The position numbers and the translations under genes are program-made. The notes under the pieces are model-generated. The model worked only from the letters and a program-made list of their open reading frames with translations. It was not told where the DNA came from and searched no databases. A stretch of DNA of 64,000 bases from JBBDUG01 sp040904025 (GTDB taxonomy: Bacteria > Patescibacteriota > Minisyncoccia > Phycocordibacterales > SW-6-46-9), in the NCBI GenBank assembly GCA_040904025.1, contig JBBDUG010000033.1, positions 38,656 through 102,655 of the forward strand. The letters run 5' to 3'. How positions within the stretch are numbered: position 1 is the first letter of the stretch; every line of letters begins with the position of its first letter. Shown piece by piece: positions 25,183-34,084 of this stretch.

Positions 25183-25719
25183 CTACGACTCTATTTGAGT
25201 ACCAAGGTACTCATAGCAATACCAATAATCATCATAGCTAGTGATGTATGCATTGCATTCACTTGAATCAATTTCCCGCTTTTGATACCACAGTAAGTAT
25301 GCACCAGAAGGACCCCCAGATACTCCATTGTGATTGGAATGAAAAAGGTATTCATTTGTTGCAAAGTTATCACCTGATATATCTGGTCGAGGTAATTCGG
25401 TGAAATATTCAAGCAAGGCGTTGGTTAACGTGGCACTACTTGAATATGCACCCTTCCAACATGTCTCGCCCGCTGGGGCAAGGCACCTCCACGTCCCTCC
25501 GGTAAAGGGATATGCCCCTGTCTCCTGTCGTATTGAAGAAAGTGCAATTTTAATCTGATTGCGATCAGCTAACCGTCGAGCATCTGCCGCCTTAGTACGT
25601 GCAAAATTAAGTGAAGCCAAAACAACGGAAGCAAGAACACCAATGATTGCAATCACAACCAGAAGCTCTATGAGTGTAAAACCTCTCCTTTTGAAATGTT
25701 CTGTTACTGTAAAAAACAT
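25183..25719 (-). CDS. Type IV pilin-like protein with class III-type prepilin signal
   Basis: 178 residues. The short basic leader MFFTVTEHFKRRG is followed by the prepilin cleavage motif G|FTLIELLVVIAIIGVLASVVL, the hydrophobic helix of type IV pilins and type II pseudopilins. The globular part has four or more cysteines (CLAPAGETC, SSEC, YWYC) that could form disulfides. It would be processed by a PilD-like peptidase and assembled into a pilus or competence fibre. It lies two bases after xseB, so it is read in the same transcript. Confidence 0.9.
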   Translation of the reverse strand: MFFTVTEHFKRRGFTLIELLVVIAIIGVLASVVLASLNFARTKAADARRLADRNQIKIALSSIRQETGAYPFTGGTWRCLAPAGETCWKGAYSSSATLTNALLEYFTELPRPDISGDNFATNEYLFHSNHNGVSGGPSGAYLLWYQKREIDSSECNAYITSYDDYWYCYEYLGTQIES

Positions 25720-25721
25720 TG

Positions 25722-25931
25722 TTAGTCTTCTGATAACTCCTTCTGGATCTCCTCAAATTCATTTTCTGTCTTCTTGAGATGCTTTTTCGCCTCTTTTATA
25801 AGACCCACTCCTTCTTTGTATTTCTCAAGCGCCTCATCTAAATCAATCTCCTCTTCCTGAAACCAGGAATTGATCTCTTCAAGTTTCTTGAATGTGTCTT
25901 TAAAATTAAAATTGTCTTTTTTCTTAGGCAT
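25722..25931 (-). CDS. xseB: Exodeoxyribonuclease VII small subunit
   Basis: 69 residues: NFKDTFKKLEEINSWFQEEEIDLDEALEKYKEGVGLIKEA is the XseB helical hairpin that binds the large subunit, encoded nearby as xseA (27088-28410). ExoVII cuts single-stranded DNA from both ends. TATACT exactly six bases before the ATG gives it its own predicted leaderless promoter. It is separated from xseA by rarA, an unusual order. Confidence 0.92.
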   Translation of the reverse strand: MPKKKDNFNFKDTFKKLEEINSWFQEEEIDLDEALEKYKEGVGLIKEAKKHLKKTENEFEEIQKELSED

Positions 25932-25946
25932 AACTAGAGTATATCA

Positions 25947-27086
25947 TTACACATCATTCTTCCAATATTTCTTCCCCTTCAACTTCTCGGGAAGTAAGTC
26001 TTCTTTTGTATATTTCTCGTACCCTTTCCCATAACCCTGTTTCTCCATTAATTTTGTGGGAGCATTGCGAATCTTAAGCGGTATCTCAAGATTCCCAAAA
26101 TTCTTAACATCCTTCTGCGCAGCCCGATATGCATCATATGCACCCCTGTCCTTTTTGCAGATGGAGAGATATACCACCCCATGTGCCAAATTGATTTCAC
26201 ATTCCGGCAAACCAATGATCTCACAGGCTCGAAATACTTCATTTGCCACAACTAATGCGGTAGGGACCGCCATTCCAATATCCTCGGATGCAAAGATGAC
26301 CATACGGCGTGCAATAAATTTCGGGTCCTCTCCCCCTTCTATCATCCGCGCAAGATAATAGAGGGCGGCATCGGGCTGTGATGCCCGCATTGATTTAATG
26401 AATGCCGATATGGTGTTGTAGTGCTCATCTCCTTTCTTGTCATACCGCAGGTGTTTAGACTGTAATGCTTCTTTGAGCGTATCCACAGATATCTCTCCGT
26501 ACAGCTGATCTGCATTCTCAAGCACTGAGAGTGCTTGACGTGCATCTCCATCCGCCATTCTGATAAGCCAATCATGTGCCTCATCAGGAATATCAAGTTT
26601 GGTACGAGCAAGAATCGCGGACATCTCCTCTTCAGAGAGCGGATTCAAAACAAAGACACGACAACGGGATAAGAGGGCGCTGATAATCTCAAAACTTGGA
26701 TTTTCTGTTGTCGCCCCAATTAATGTCAATTCTCCACTCTCAACATACGGCAGGAGAAAGTCCTGTTGCGCTTTGTTAAATCTATGAATCTCATCCAAAA
26801 AGAGGATTTTAGGTTTTTCTAACTCTTCCCCCACTATCTCCCGCACATCCCCCTTGCCGGCAGAGACAGCAGAGAGTTCAAAGAACTCAGCGCCTAAAGA
26901 ATCTGCATATATACGCGCGAGTGTGGTCTTACCCACACCCGGTGGTCCCCAGAGTATGTATGAAAAAAGATGTTTCTCTTCAATAGCGCGCCGAATCGGC
27001 TTGCCGTCTCCGACAAGATGATCCTGTCCTACAAATCCATCGAGTGTTTTAGGGCGTATTCGTGATGCAAGTGGTTCGTGTGTCAT
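25947..27086 (-). CDS. rarA: Replication-associated recombination ATPase RarA (MgsA)
   Basis: 379-residue clamp-loader-like AAA+ ATPase that acts at stalled forks. It has the N-terminal PLASRIRPKTLDGFVGQDHLVG, Walker A GPPGVGKTTLARIYA near residue 45, Walker B ILFLDEIHRFNKAQQD near 88, sensor-1 LIGATTENPSFE near 115 and arginine-finger segment SALLSRCRVF. The start at 27086 (MTHEP), one base after the xseA stop, fits the family start better than the longer frame from 27125. Co-transcribed with xseA. Confidence 0.94.
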   Translation of the reverse strand: MTHEPLASRIRPKTLDGFVGQDHLVGDGKPIRRAIEEKHLFSYILWGPPGVGKTTLARIYADSLGAEFFELSAVSAGKGDVREIVGEELEKPKILFLDEIHRFNKAQQDFLLPYVESGELTLIGATTENPSFEIISALLSRCRVFVLNPLSEEEMSAILARTKLDIPDEAHDWLIRMADGDARQALSVLENADQLYGEISVDTLKEALQSKHLRYDKKGDEHYNTISAFIKSMRASQPDAALYYLARMIEGGEDPKFIARRMVIFASEDIGMAVPTALVVANEVFRACEIIGLPECEINLAHGVVYLSICKKDRGAYDAYRAAQKDVKNFGNLEIPLKIRNAPTKLMEKQGYGKGYEKYTKEDLLPEKLKGKKYWKNDV

Positions 27087-27087
27087 C

Positions 27088-28410
27088 TTATGATATTGAT
27101 TCGACTTCAGAACTGATCTCTCCATCAGAGAGACGTGTTGTGAGCATATCTCCTTTATTCACTCCTCCTACACTCTGTATAACCTTCCCGTCGGCATTAA
27201 ACGCAATTGAATACCCCTGCTTTAGTTTCAGTTCCGGGTTAACAACAGCAAGTGTATCTTCAAACGTATCGATACGATCCTTTAGCGTCGAAAGAGCAGT
27301 TACTCCAGAAGAGACAAGCTGTTTCTCTTGCCCTTGTAGTGATCTCTGCATCTCTCTCAAACGACGTACGAGTAATGTATGATTTCCCGCAAAGACTGTT
27401 TCAAGTCGTCTAAATGAATCAAATGACCGAGAAAGATGTGCGGCAATATCCCGATATAATCGACGCAGTCTCTCGAGAACCCGCTCAATATAGCGAAGTA
27501 GGTGGTGCTCATATTTCTCTTTAAAATGATCGAATTCAGCCTCAATGAGTTGTAATCGGCTACCAACTCTGTCTGCATACACTCGCATGTATTCATTCAA
27601 CTTCTCTTCAGAACGCTCCCATCTCTCAGATATATACCTACCGGCATGTGTCGGGGTCGAGACCCGGAGGTCAGCAACCATATCAGCTATAGAGATGTCG
27701 CGTTCATGCCCCACACCACAGACAACAGGTATCTTTGAAGAGAAGATGGCGCGAGCAACCTTCTCTGAATTAAATGCTTGTAGACTCTCAAGAGACCCTC
27801 CTCCACGGGTAAGGATAATGACATCAGTATCTGGTGTGTGTGTATTAAACCACCGCAACGCTCCCACTATCTCAGAGACTGCCCGTACTCCTTCAACATG
27901 CACACCTAATCTCCGCACCCGCATTCCCCACTCACCTAAGTGGGTACGAACATCACGCTCCGCATCAGACCCTGGAGAGGTGATAAGTCCGATAGTCTGT
28001 ACAAAAGGAGGTATGTCACTCTTCTTTTCTTCATCAAATAATCCTTCTTTTGATAGCTTTTTCTTCAACTCCTCAAGTGCTTTCAGGAGCACCCCTTCTC
28101 CAGTGAGGAGAATGGAATGCACCTGAAGTGCAAAGTTATACACCTTATGAATATGTGGATGCCCCGTCACCACTATCTCCATCCCCTCTTCGAGTTTAAT
28201 TTCACGCGGAAGAGACCGTCGAGGAACATAGCAGCGTAAAAGCGCCTGTTCTTCAGGATCTTTAAGAGTTAGATATGCAGCGTATCCCCGATAGTTATAC
28301 TCGGTGATCTCACCACGAATCGAAATTATCTTCTTCTCTAATGCAGCATTAAGAGTATCAAGGAACTCCCCGACAGAATATATCTTCTGCTCTTTATTTC
28401 TCTCCGCCAT
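27088..28410 (-). CDS. xseA: Exodeoxyribonuclease VII large subunit
   Basis: 440 residues: N-terminal OB fold (ISIRGEITEYNYRGYAAYLTLKD near residue 32), catalytic domain with IGLITSPGSDAERDVRTHLG near 145, DVIILTRGGGSLESLQAFNSE near 198 and VVCGVGHERDISIADMVADLR near 232, then a long coiled coil and a C-terminal SxxxL-type domain (KLKQGYSIAF). TATACT lies eight bases before the ATG. With rarA and xseB it forms a DNA-repair cluster. Confidence 0.94.
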   Translation of the reverse strand: MAERNKEQKIYSVGEFLDTLNAALEKKIISIRGEITEYNYRGYAAYLTLKDPEEQALLRCYVPRRSLPREIKLEEGMEIVVTGHPHIHKVYNFALQVHSILLTGEGVLLKALEELKKKLSKEGLFDEEKKSDIPPFVQTIGLITSPGSDAERDVRTHLGEWGMRVRRLGVHVEGVRAVSEIVGALRWFNTHTPDTDVIILTRGGGSLESLQAFNSEKVARAIFSSKIPVVCGVGHERDISIADMVADLRVSTPTHAGRYISERWERSEEKLNEYMRVYADRVGSRLQLIEAEFDHFKEKYEHHLLRYIERVLERLRRLYRDIAAHLSRSFDSFRRLETVFAGNHTLLVRRLREMQRSLQGQEKQLVSSGVTALSTLKDRIDTFEDTLAVVNPELKLKQGYSIAFNADGKVIQSVGGVNKGDMLTTRLSDGEISSEVESIS

Positions 28411-28435
28411 ATAGTGTCAGTATACACTTCGGATA

Positions 28436-29119
28436 CTACTCACCGAAACGAATAGATTCGATAATCTGCTGCACAGTTTCCCACTCAGCAGAATCCACAT
28501 CTCCTCGACGTACTATTTCCGCACCATCTTCCATAGGAAGACCACAGGCATTCATATTAACTTCCTCTCCGTTCTGCATGCAGACTGTCTCTAATCCACT
28601 GATTGCCGCACGTCCCCATACATATCCCGACTCTCCCCATAATTCTGAGCTCTCTTCAAATCGAAGAAACCACGCAAAGGGTGTTCCATCCTCTAGTACA
28701 TATTCTACCGATCCCTCGGCGATATCGAGTGCGGGAAGATCTGCAGTTATAGGATTATGTACACCCAAGAGTCCTTCAGTCGCTATCCCTTCAGGATATA
28801 TTCCAACATATGTATCATTTGCAAAGTGATCATATGGTCGTTCTCCTGAACCAACAACGGGTGGCTGATAGAAGACAAAGCGTGGCTCAAGAGTTTGATC
28901 TAAACTTGATGTTGCCACATCCCATCCCTCAGGATACTCAAGGGAGAATCCATATTCTTCACTCTCAAATGTCTGGAATTCTCTTTCGATAGGTTCCTCG
29001 GATGGAATATTCTCACCACCCCAAAGGACAACAAAGAGAAGAACGAGAATAGCTACAACTGAAAGGAGTGCAACTGTCATTCCGACAGCATTCCCACGAC
29101 GCGTATTTGGTATATTCAT
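28436..29119 (-). CDS. Membrane-anchored secreted protein, PsbP/DUF1795-like fold likely
   Basis: 227 residues with a signal anchor (GMTVALLSVVAILVLLFVVLW) and an extracytoplasmic domain starting FESEEYGFSLEYPEGWDV, a phrase typical of PsbP/LpqN/DUF1795-type domains. One pair of cysteines (ETVCMQ and NACGLP) may form a disulfide. The end, EWETVQQIIESIRF, matches the usual final helix of these domains. Function is unknown; a surface-binding role is plausible. Confidence 0.68.
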   Translation of the reverse strand: MNIPNTRRGNAVGMTVALLSVVAILVLLFVVLWGGENIPSEEPIEREFQTFESEEYGFSLEYPEGWDVATSSLDQTLEPRFVFYQPPVVGSGERPYDHFANDTYVGIYPEGIATEGLLGVHNPITADLPALDIAEGSVEYVLEDGTPFAWFLRFEESSELWGESGYVWGRAAISGLETVCMQNGEEVNMNACGLPMEDGAEIVRRGDVDSAEWETVQQIIESIRFGE

Positions 29120-29174
29120 ATAGTTTTCTTTAATTGACTATTAGTAACGCAGCAACCCCCCTTCTTATTACATA

Positions 29175-29900
29175 TTAAAACAAAGCAGACAATATATAGA
29201 TACCCAAAAGAAAAAGAATGCTATTAGATTCAATGGTAAAGCCGAGAATATCATAAAATCCGTCCTCGAAGATCTTTTCACTTTTGTGAAAGATAACGCT
29301 GGCAAGCATAAATGCGACAACCATTAAAACAAGGGCGTGCCATCCAAGTACCCAGGATGAAATACCGGCAACAATGACTGTGGCGATATAAAAATCATAT
29401 TTAGAAAATTTATTCATACGCTTCTCTTTCCGCACTTCCTCATAGACAGGGAAAAGAACGCTCCAGCGTGATATTACCGGCATGAGAAGGAGTGCAGAGA
29501 AGATCACATCTGAGCTGAAAAGGGAGAATATCTTGAAATACAGCATCAAGAGAAAAATTATAGCCACAATCGCAAAGGTTCCAGCATCAGGATCATCGAG
29601 TATACGTTGCCGATCAGAAATATTACGACCCCCAAGGAATGCATCGATATAATCAGCAAAATCATCTAGGTGCTTTGCACCGGTAAAAATCGCGTAAGCA
29701 AATATGCTGAAAATAACTGCAATATCGATTGGGAAGAAGAGATAAAAAACAGAAAAGACGAGGCAGAAAATGAGTCCGGTAACAAGTCCGACCACAGGAA
29801 AAAATACGGGGTAAATATCCCCCCCATGTTTCCCTTCCCGAAAATCTGTAACGGTAAGAAAATCGAATGCAGTATAGATATGTTGCATCATTCTTGTCAT
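29175..29900 (-). CDS. CobS-like membrane transferase (adenosylcobinamide-GDP ribazoletransferase family)
   Basis: 241 residues, about seven membrane helices. The active-site region GAKHLDDFADYIDAFLGG and QRILDDPDAGTFAIVAII, near residues 75-115, matches the CobS motif GxxHxDGxADxxDG...DSRIGTFG, with Asp-rich metal site intact. CobS joins activated cobinamide to the nucleotide loop in the last step of B12 assembly. No other cobalamin gene is in the window, so the substrate may differ; CDP-alcohol-type transfer is an alternative. TAGTGT lies seven bases before the ATG. Confidence 0.78.
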   Translation of the reverse strand: MTRMMQHIYTAFDFLTVTDFREGKHGGDIYPVFFPVVGLVTGLIFCLVFSVFYLFFPIDIAVIFSIFAYAIFTGAKHLDDFADYIDAFLGGRNISDRQRILDDPDAGTFAIVAIIFLLMLYFKIFSLFSSDVIFSALLLMPVISRWSVLFPVYEEVRKEKRMNKFSKYDFYIATVIVAGISSWVLGWHALVLMVVAFMLASVIFHKSEKIFEDGFYDILGFTIESNSILFLLGIYILSALF

Positions 29901-29981
29901 TAAGTTTACACTACAACTTATTAAGGGCTTCGTAAAGAGATATTTTTGTAAATCCTACTAATATTTCCATGTATAACTAAC

Positions 29982-30007
29982 AACACCCCCTCATAAGGGG
30001 GTGTTGT
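29982..30007 (-). terminator. Intrinsic terminator of the S-layer-like gene
   Basis: CAACACCCCC and GGGGGTGTTG form a perfect 10-bp stem with a six-base loop 24 bases after the stop at 30031. The minus-strand tail TTAGTTATACA is moderately T-rich. Confidence 0.75.
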
Positions 30008-30030
30008 ATTGAGAATCACTCTTCTTCAAC

Positions 30031-32121
30031 TTAATTGTTGAGAAATAGTGAATTAGTCTGGTAGTTATCGAACCCGGAAATAAATTCTCTATCAGGTGTT
30101 GTATCCTGATCGATATCCCAGTTAAGTCCGATCATCTTCACATAGTAGAAGGCATCCAATCCGTTACCATTATTTCCATAGTTGACAGTAAGAGTAAAGG
30201 TTGCAGTCTGACCATTGTTGATTCTCCAGAGATCAGGATTTGTTGATGTGATCTTCGTTGCGCCTGTTGCGTTAAGTACTGCACTCATACCTGATATCTG
30301 TGCTGTACCACCCGAAGCTTCAACGAGATATTCTACACCAGTATCAGAGCTTCCAGCGGAAGAAGTTGTTGTCGTTCCTGTTGCATTTGCAGGAATGTAG
30401 ATATCACCTCCAACCGCCTTAACGTTGAACTTAATCGTGTATGTACCACTCGTTGTCTCGCCGCTTGTATTAGCTGCTCCGCGAGACGCAGAGGTTGACA
30501 CGAGTTCAAGTTCGGGAAGCTTTGAGTAAAGGCCGACTGTATCTGGATCAGAGCTGGCATTCCAGTTCTCTGAAACTGTCACAGTATCTCCCTCAGCATC
30601 CTCCGCATCAATCTGTGATCCATACACAACGGTGTAGATGGTCACTCCTTCAGTTTGATCAGTCGTACCATCAAGTTTCTGGACCCGCGCTTTCAATGTG
30701 AAGGTTACTCTCTCATCCTTATCAATCGTATAGTCGATGTCATCGAAGGTGACAGTGGTAGATGCACCTGAACTTGAGACAGTTTTTGCTTCAATGAGAC
30801 TATTACCAACATAGAGTCCCAGACGTGTCACAATGTTGTCCACATCGCTTCCACCCTGCACCACAACATCAGCGGATAGATTCTCAACAATGACATCTTG
30901 ATTATCTGCTTCAAGCTCAAACATACCAACTACTATATTATCTGTAGTTGTTGTATCGCTGGCTTTCACTGCGTAATCAGTGTCAAAGTCTTCCGAAGAT
31001 GAGAGTTCAAGTTCACCTGTCGTGATATTCGTGAAGGTCATTTGTACCTGGTATGAAGCGGCATCGCTTCCACCATATACGTTAAGCCCTGCTCCATCGA
31101 TTGCACGTATGCCATCATCAGCAACTGCAATCTCAAAGTTCTGTGGAATATCACCAGAGTCAAGGACGCTACGTGCTTTAATGTCAAGTGTGAATTCAGC
31201 ACGTTCCCCCTCATCGACTCGTTCACTGAGTCCTGAGAAGCGGATTCGATACGTGTCATCATCACCCTCACCATCCATATTGGATGAAGAAACCTTACTC
31301 CAGTCCTGAGATGAGTTTACCTTCATTGTTTTCACCACATCTCCATTCATACGAAGAGTGAGTTCTTCAATGAAGTTCCATGGTCTAGCATCAGCATCAT
31401 CATTAGATCCTGCTGCATCGTCATTTGCTTCAAAGAGGATATCGACTCGGCGAACGGAGAGGTCAGAGCCATCAGCTTCAAATTCAAATCCGAAGACTGT
31501 CTCAGTTTCACCTTGAGACACTTCTTCATCATTAAATGATGAAAGTACATCGAAGTCAGTGATGTCTCCCTCACCTCCTTGAAGTTCATCGTCGTCAGGT
31601 GCAGGATCTTCATCGTCTGCAGGAGGTGTTGAGGTCACACAAAGATTGTTGATCTTTGATCGTGTCATTGCACCGAAATATCCTGTCCCAGAAACAAGAC
31701 CTATCGGCGAGAGCACCTCTGATGCATGCTTATTCTGGAATCGCGTTACCGCATTTGCGGTAATGGATCCGTAGTACATCGTCTCATTCCCAGGTGAACC
31801 GGCACCCGAAACTGCAAGACGAGTATCTACACCTGCATTTAAGTACTGTTGAAGACGAAGAACGTCAGTTCCAGTACTTCCGATAGTAAGATCCCGCGTC
31901 CATGTATATGGACACACACTCGGAACTTGTGACTGTCCAACAAGACGTGCTTGCAACTCTGCAATAAGTTGGAGTAGATTCTGAATCTGAGCTCGAACCT
32001 CAGCATCTGTCTGTGCGTGAACAGTATTCTGCGCAGGAACAGCTGGTATCATTACCATCCCGAAGGCAACCATACCCGCAATGACTCCTGTCGCTATTCT
32101 TTTTTTAATAATAGGATTCAT
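30031..32121 (-). CDS. Large secreted surface protein with peptidoglycan-binding-like domain
   Basis: 696 residues. A signal peptide ending near VPAQNTVHA is followed by a short coiled coil (IQNLLQLIAELQARLV), a PG_binding_1-like domain (DLTIGSTGTDVLRLQQYLNAG to GYFGAMTRSKINNLC, residues ~75-165), an acidic linker and about 500 residues of Ser/Thr/Asp-rich beta-sandwich repeats. Such proteins are common in Patescibacteria and are thought to be surface-layer or adhesion proteins. The gene has strong flanking terminators. Very few cysteines are present after the linker. Confidence 0.8.
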   Translation of the reverse strand: MNPIIKKRIATGVIAGMVAFGMVMIPAVPAQNTVHAQTDAEVRAQIQNLLQLIAELQARLVGQSQVPSVCPYTWTRDLTIGSTGTDVLRLQQYLNAGVDTRLAVSGAGSPGNETMYYGSITANAVTRFQNKHASEVLSPIGLVSGTGYFGAMTRSKINNLCVTSTPPADDEDPAPDDDELQGGEGDITDFDVLSSFNDEEVSQGETETVFGFEFEADGSDLSVRRVDILFEANDDAAGSNDDADARPWNFIEELTLRMNGDVVKTMKVNSSQDWSKVSSSNMDGEGDDDTYRIRFSGLSERVDEGERAEFTLDIKARSVLDSGDIPQNFEIAVADDGIRAIDGAGLNVYGGSDAASYQVQMTFTNITTGELELSSSEDFDTDYAVKASDTTTTDNIVVGMFELEADNQDVIVENLSADVVVQGGSDVDNIVTRLGLYVGNSLIEAKTVSSSGASTTVTFDDIDYTIDKDERVTFTLKARVQKLDGTTDQTEGVTIYTVVYGSQIDAEDAEGDTVTVSENWNASSDPDTVGLYSKLPELELVSTSASRGAANTSGETTSGTYTIKFNVKAVGGDIYIPANATGTTTTSSAGSSDTGVEYLVEASGGTAQISGMSAVLNATGATKITSTNPDLWRINNGQTATFTLTVNYGNNGNGLDAFYYVKMIGLNWDIDQDTTPDREFISGFDNYQTNSLFLNN

Positions 32122-32253
32122 AGTGAATTGTGTAAGACTAATAATCTATTGTTTATTTTTGTATGTAGGGAATTCCTCATACTGTATGCAGATACCAAAA
32201 TCTACACACTACATGCGATAACGAAATCACCTTCTTTTTCTTACCAAAAACAA

Positions 32254-32279
32254 AACAGCCGGGAGTAATCCCGGCTGTT
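32254..32279 (-). terminator. Intrinsic terminator of the DsbA-like gene
   Basis: AACAGCCGGGA and TCCCGGCTGTT form an 11-bp perfect stem with a GTAA/TTAC loop, followed on the minus strand by TTGTTTTTGG. It lies 14 bases after the stop at 32294. Confidence 0.9.
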
Positions 32280-32293
32280 ATTTCTCCTTTCGA

Positions 32294-33019
32294 TTACTCT
32301 AAGACTTCATCAATAAGAGCAGAGACAGAATTATAATCCCAAGCTCCACCGATACCATACATTTCACCATCCGGTGCAATCAGGATACTCCAAGGGGTAC
32401 CTCCACCTCCACTTTCCCTCGCTTCCACGCTTTCTGCATCAATTTCAGCTCCATATCTTTCTTCTTCCAGACACGTATTGAATTCTTCTTGAGATATACC
32501 GAGCTCACTAACAATCTGTGGGAACACTACATCAAGATCTGTTCCATCATTTGATGGTGAGAGTTCAAAGAACCTATCGATAAAGGTCCAGAAGGTATCT
32601 TGGCCACCAAGCTCTGCAACACACTCAGAAGCAATGGCCTCCTGTCGAGCCTTTGCATGTAATTGAGGAATGGGGTAATGCCGATATACCCACGCAACAT
32701 TATCATGCTCCGCCACCACCCGCTGAAGAACTGGATGGAATCGTTTACAAAACGGACATTCGAGATCTGAGTATTCAATGATCTTTATATCCGCATCTAT
32801 ACTGCCTCGGATATTATCTTCTTCTGTCACCGGTCGTACAGCCTCTTCATTTACCGGTTCGGTAAAAGAGAGAATTGATTTTTCCTGCTGGGTTTCTGTT
32901 TTCTCAGCTGTTACATTTGGTCGGTCTGCATTATCGACAATAATAGAGAGTCCAATAATAACTGCAGCAACAATAATTGATCCAGCGATAAGTTGTGTAT
33001 TATTCATATCTTTATTCAT
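32294..33019 (-). CDS. DsbA-like thiol oxidoreductase, membrane-anchored
   Basis: 241 residues. N-terminal anchor (LIAGSIIVAAVIIGLSIIV), a linker of ~45 residues, then a DsbA/thioredoxin-fold domain with active site DLECPFCKRFHP near residue 90 and cis-Pro GGGTPWSIL near 205. It introduces disulfides into exported proteins; the VKOR protein at 18532 is the expected re-oxidant. TATAAA exactly six bases before the ATG supports the start at 33019. Confidence 0.9.
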   Translation of the reverse strand: MNKDMNNTQLIAGSIIVAAVIIGLSIIVDNADRPNVTAEKTETQQEKSILSFTEPVNEEAVRPVTEEDNIRGSIDADIKIIEYSDLECPFCKRFHPVLQRVVAEHDNVAWVYRHYPIPQLHAKARQEAIASECVAELGGQDTFWTFIDRFFELSPSNDGTDLDVVFPQIVSELGISQEEFNTCLEEERYGAEIDAESVEARESGGGGTPWSILIAPDGEMYGIGGAWDYNSVSALIDEVLE

Positions 33020-33051
33020 AGTCCCTTTATACCATATACAACGACTTGTGG

Positions 33052-33603
33052 TTATATTTCCTCAACTGTCTTTCCAGAAAGTACTGAATTAGGCTCAGTC
33101 GAAACTGGGTTGCGACGTCGATCTGCTTTTTCATCATTCATTTTCACCAAGAGCCAGTTCTTCTCCTTACCCCCAAGTTTTGAATTAATTAATGCATACC
33201 CACCCTGTAGTTTTTCTCCCTCGAGCCATACTTCGATATGTCCATCACGAAGCTGTTCTTCCATATCTTTTTCCTTTATCGATCTGTATGTTCCCCTGTC
33301 CCACACAATGACAGAGCCACCGCCATATTGTCCTTCAGGGATAACACCTTCAAAATCTGCATATGAGATTGGATGATCTTCCGTCATCACAGCAAGTCGT
33401 TTTTCCGCCGGATTAGTTGAAGGCCCCTTGGGCACTGCCCATGAGACCAGCACATCACCTATCTCAAGACGGAAATCATAGTGTAGGCGAGAAGCATCAT
33501 GCTTTTGGATCACAAATATATTTCCACCCTCCGAACTTTCTCCATCTGCAGGTTCAGATGTTTGTCTAAAATCTCGCTTCTTTTTGTATTCTTCAAGCGG
33601 CAT
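33052..33603 (-). CDS. Stand-alone LigD-type 3'-phosphoesterase domain
   Basis: 183 residues, only the PE domain of bacterial DNA ligase D. The catalytic segment FVIQKHDASRLHYDFRLEIG near residue 30 (metal His/Asp/Arg), WAVPKGPS near 54, and VIPEGQYGGGSVIVWDRG near 85 are intact. PE trims 3'-phosphate and 3'-ribonucleotide ends before ligation in NHEJ. No ligase, polymerase or Ku gene is attached or adjacent. Its start overlaps the cupredoxin stop by one base. Confidence 0.9.
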   Translation of the reverse strand: MPLEEYKKKRDFRQTSEPADGESSEGGNIFVIQKHDASRLHYDFRLEIGDVLVSWAVPKGPSTNPAEKRLAVMTEDHPISYADFEGVIPEGQYGGGSVIVWDRGTYRSIKEKDMEEQLRDGHIEVWLEGEKLQGGYALINSKLGGKEKNWLLVKMNDEKADRRRNPVSTEPNSVLSGKTVEEI

Positions 33604-34022
33604 TACTCAACAATGACGGTACCTGTATGTTCTGAACTGAGATGGTTATGGAAATTCCACTCCCCTTCCTCTTCAAAAGTGAAAGAGTATGTATTCCGCT
33701 GACCAAGCTGATCGAATTCCGGAAGATCTTCATGAGTTGGATGTACTGCTGATGCAACCCACATACGACCGCTTGAATCATCAATCCATGTTACCGTCTG
33801 ACCCGCTTCAATGGTGATCTCAGCAGGTTCAAATCCGTCATCGGTGTACATTATGATGATCTCTTCTTCAACATCCTCTGTTACTTCCTCTACTTCTTCT
33901 TCGACCTGAGTTATCTCATCCTCTTCCACTACGTCACTCCCGCCGTTAACGGCAAAAGCGATGATGATAACGAGTGCAGCAAGGATGACGAGTATTAAAA
34001 TTGTTTTTGATGTTTGTGACAT
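33603..34022 (-). CDS. Membrane-anchored cupredoxin-like protein without the copper-ligand Cys
   Basis: 139 residues. N-terminal anchor (ILILVILAALVIIIAFAV), an acidic linker rich in Glu, then a cupredoxin fold (FEPAEITIEAGQTVTWIDDSS near residue 65). The copper loop usually reads YHCxxHxxM-G; here it is FHNHLSSEHTGTVIV, so the Cys is Asn while several His remain. It may bind Cu(II) without a type 1 centre or serve structurally. It is translationally coupled to the PE-domain gene. Confidence 0.82.
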   Translation of the reverse strand: MSQTSKTILILVILAALVIIIAFAVNGGSDVVEEDEITQVEEEVEEVTEDVEEEIIIMYTDDGFEPAEITIEAGQTVTWIDDSSGRMWVASAVHPTHEDLPEFDQLGQRNTYSFTFEEEGEWNFHNHLSSEHTGTVIVE

Positions 34023-34084
34023 AAAGCCCTCTATTATCTTTCTAATATTTTCAGTATATCACGGACAAAATAGGTACCCTGCAA

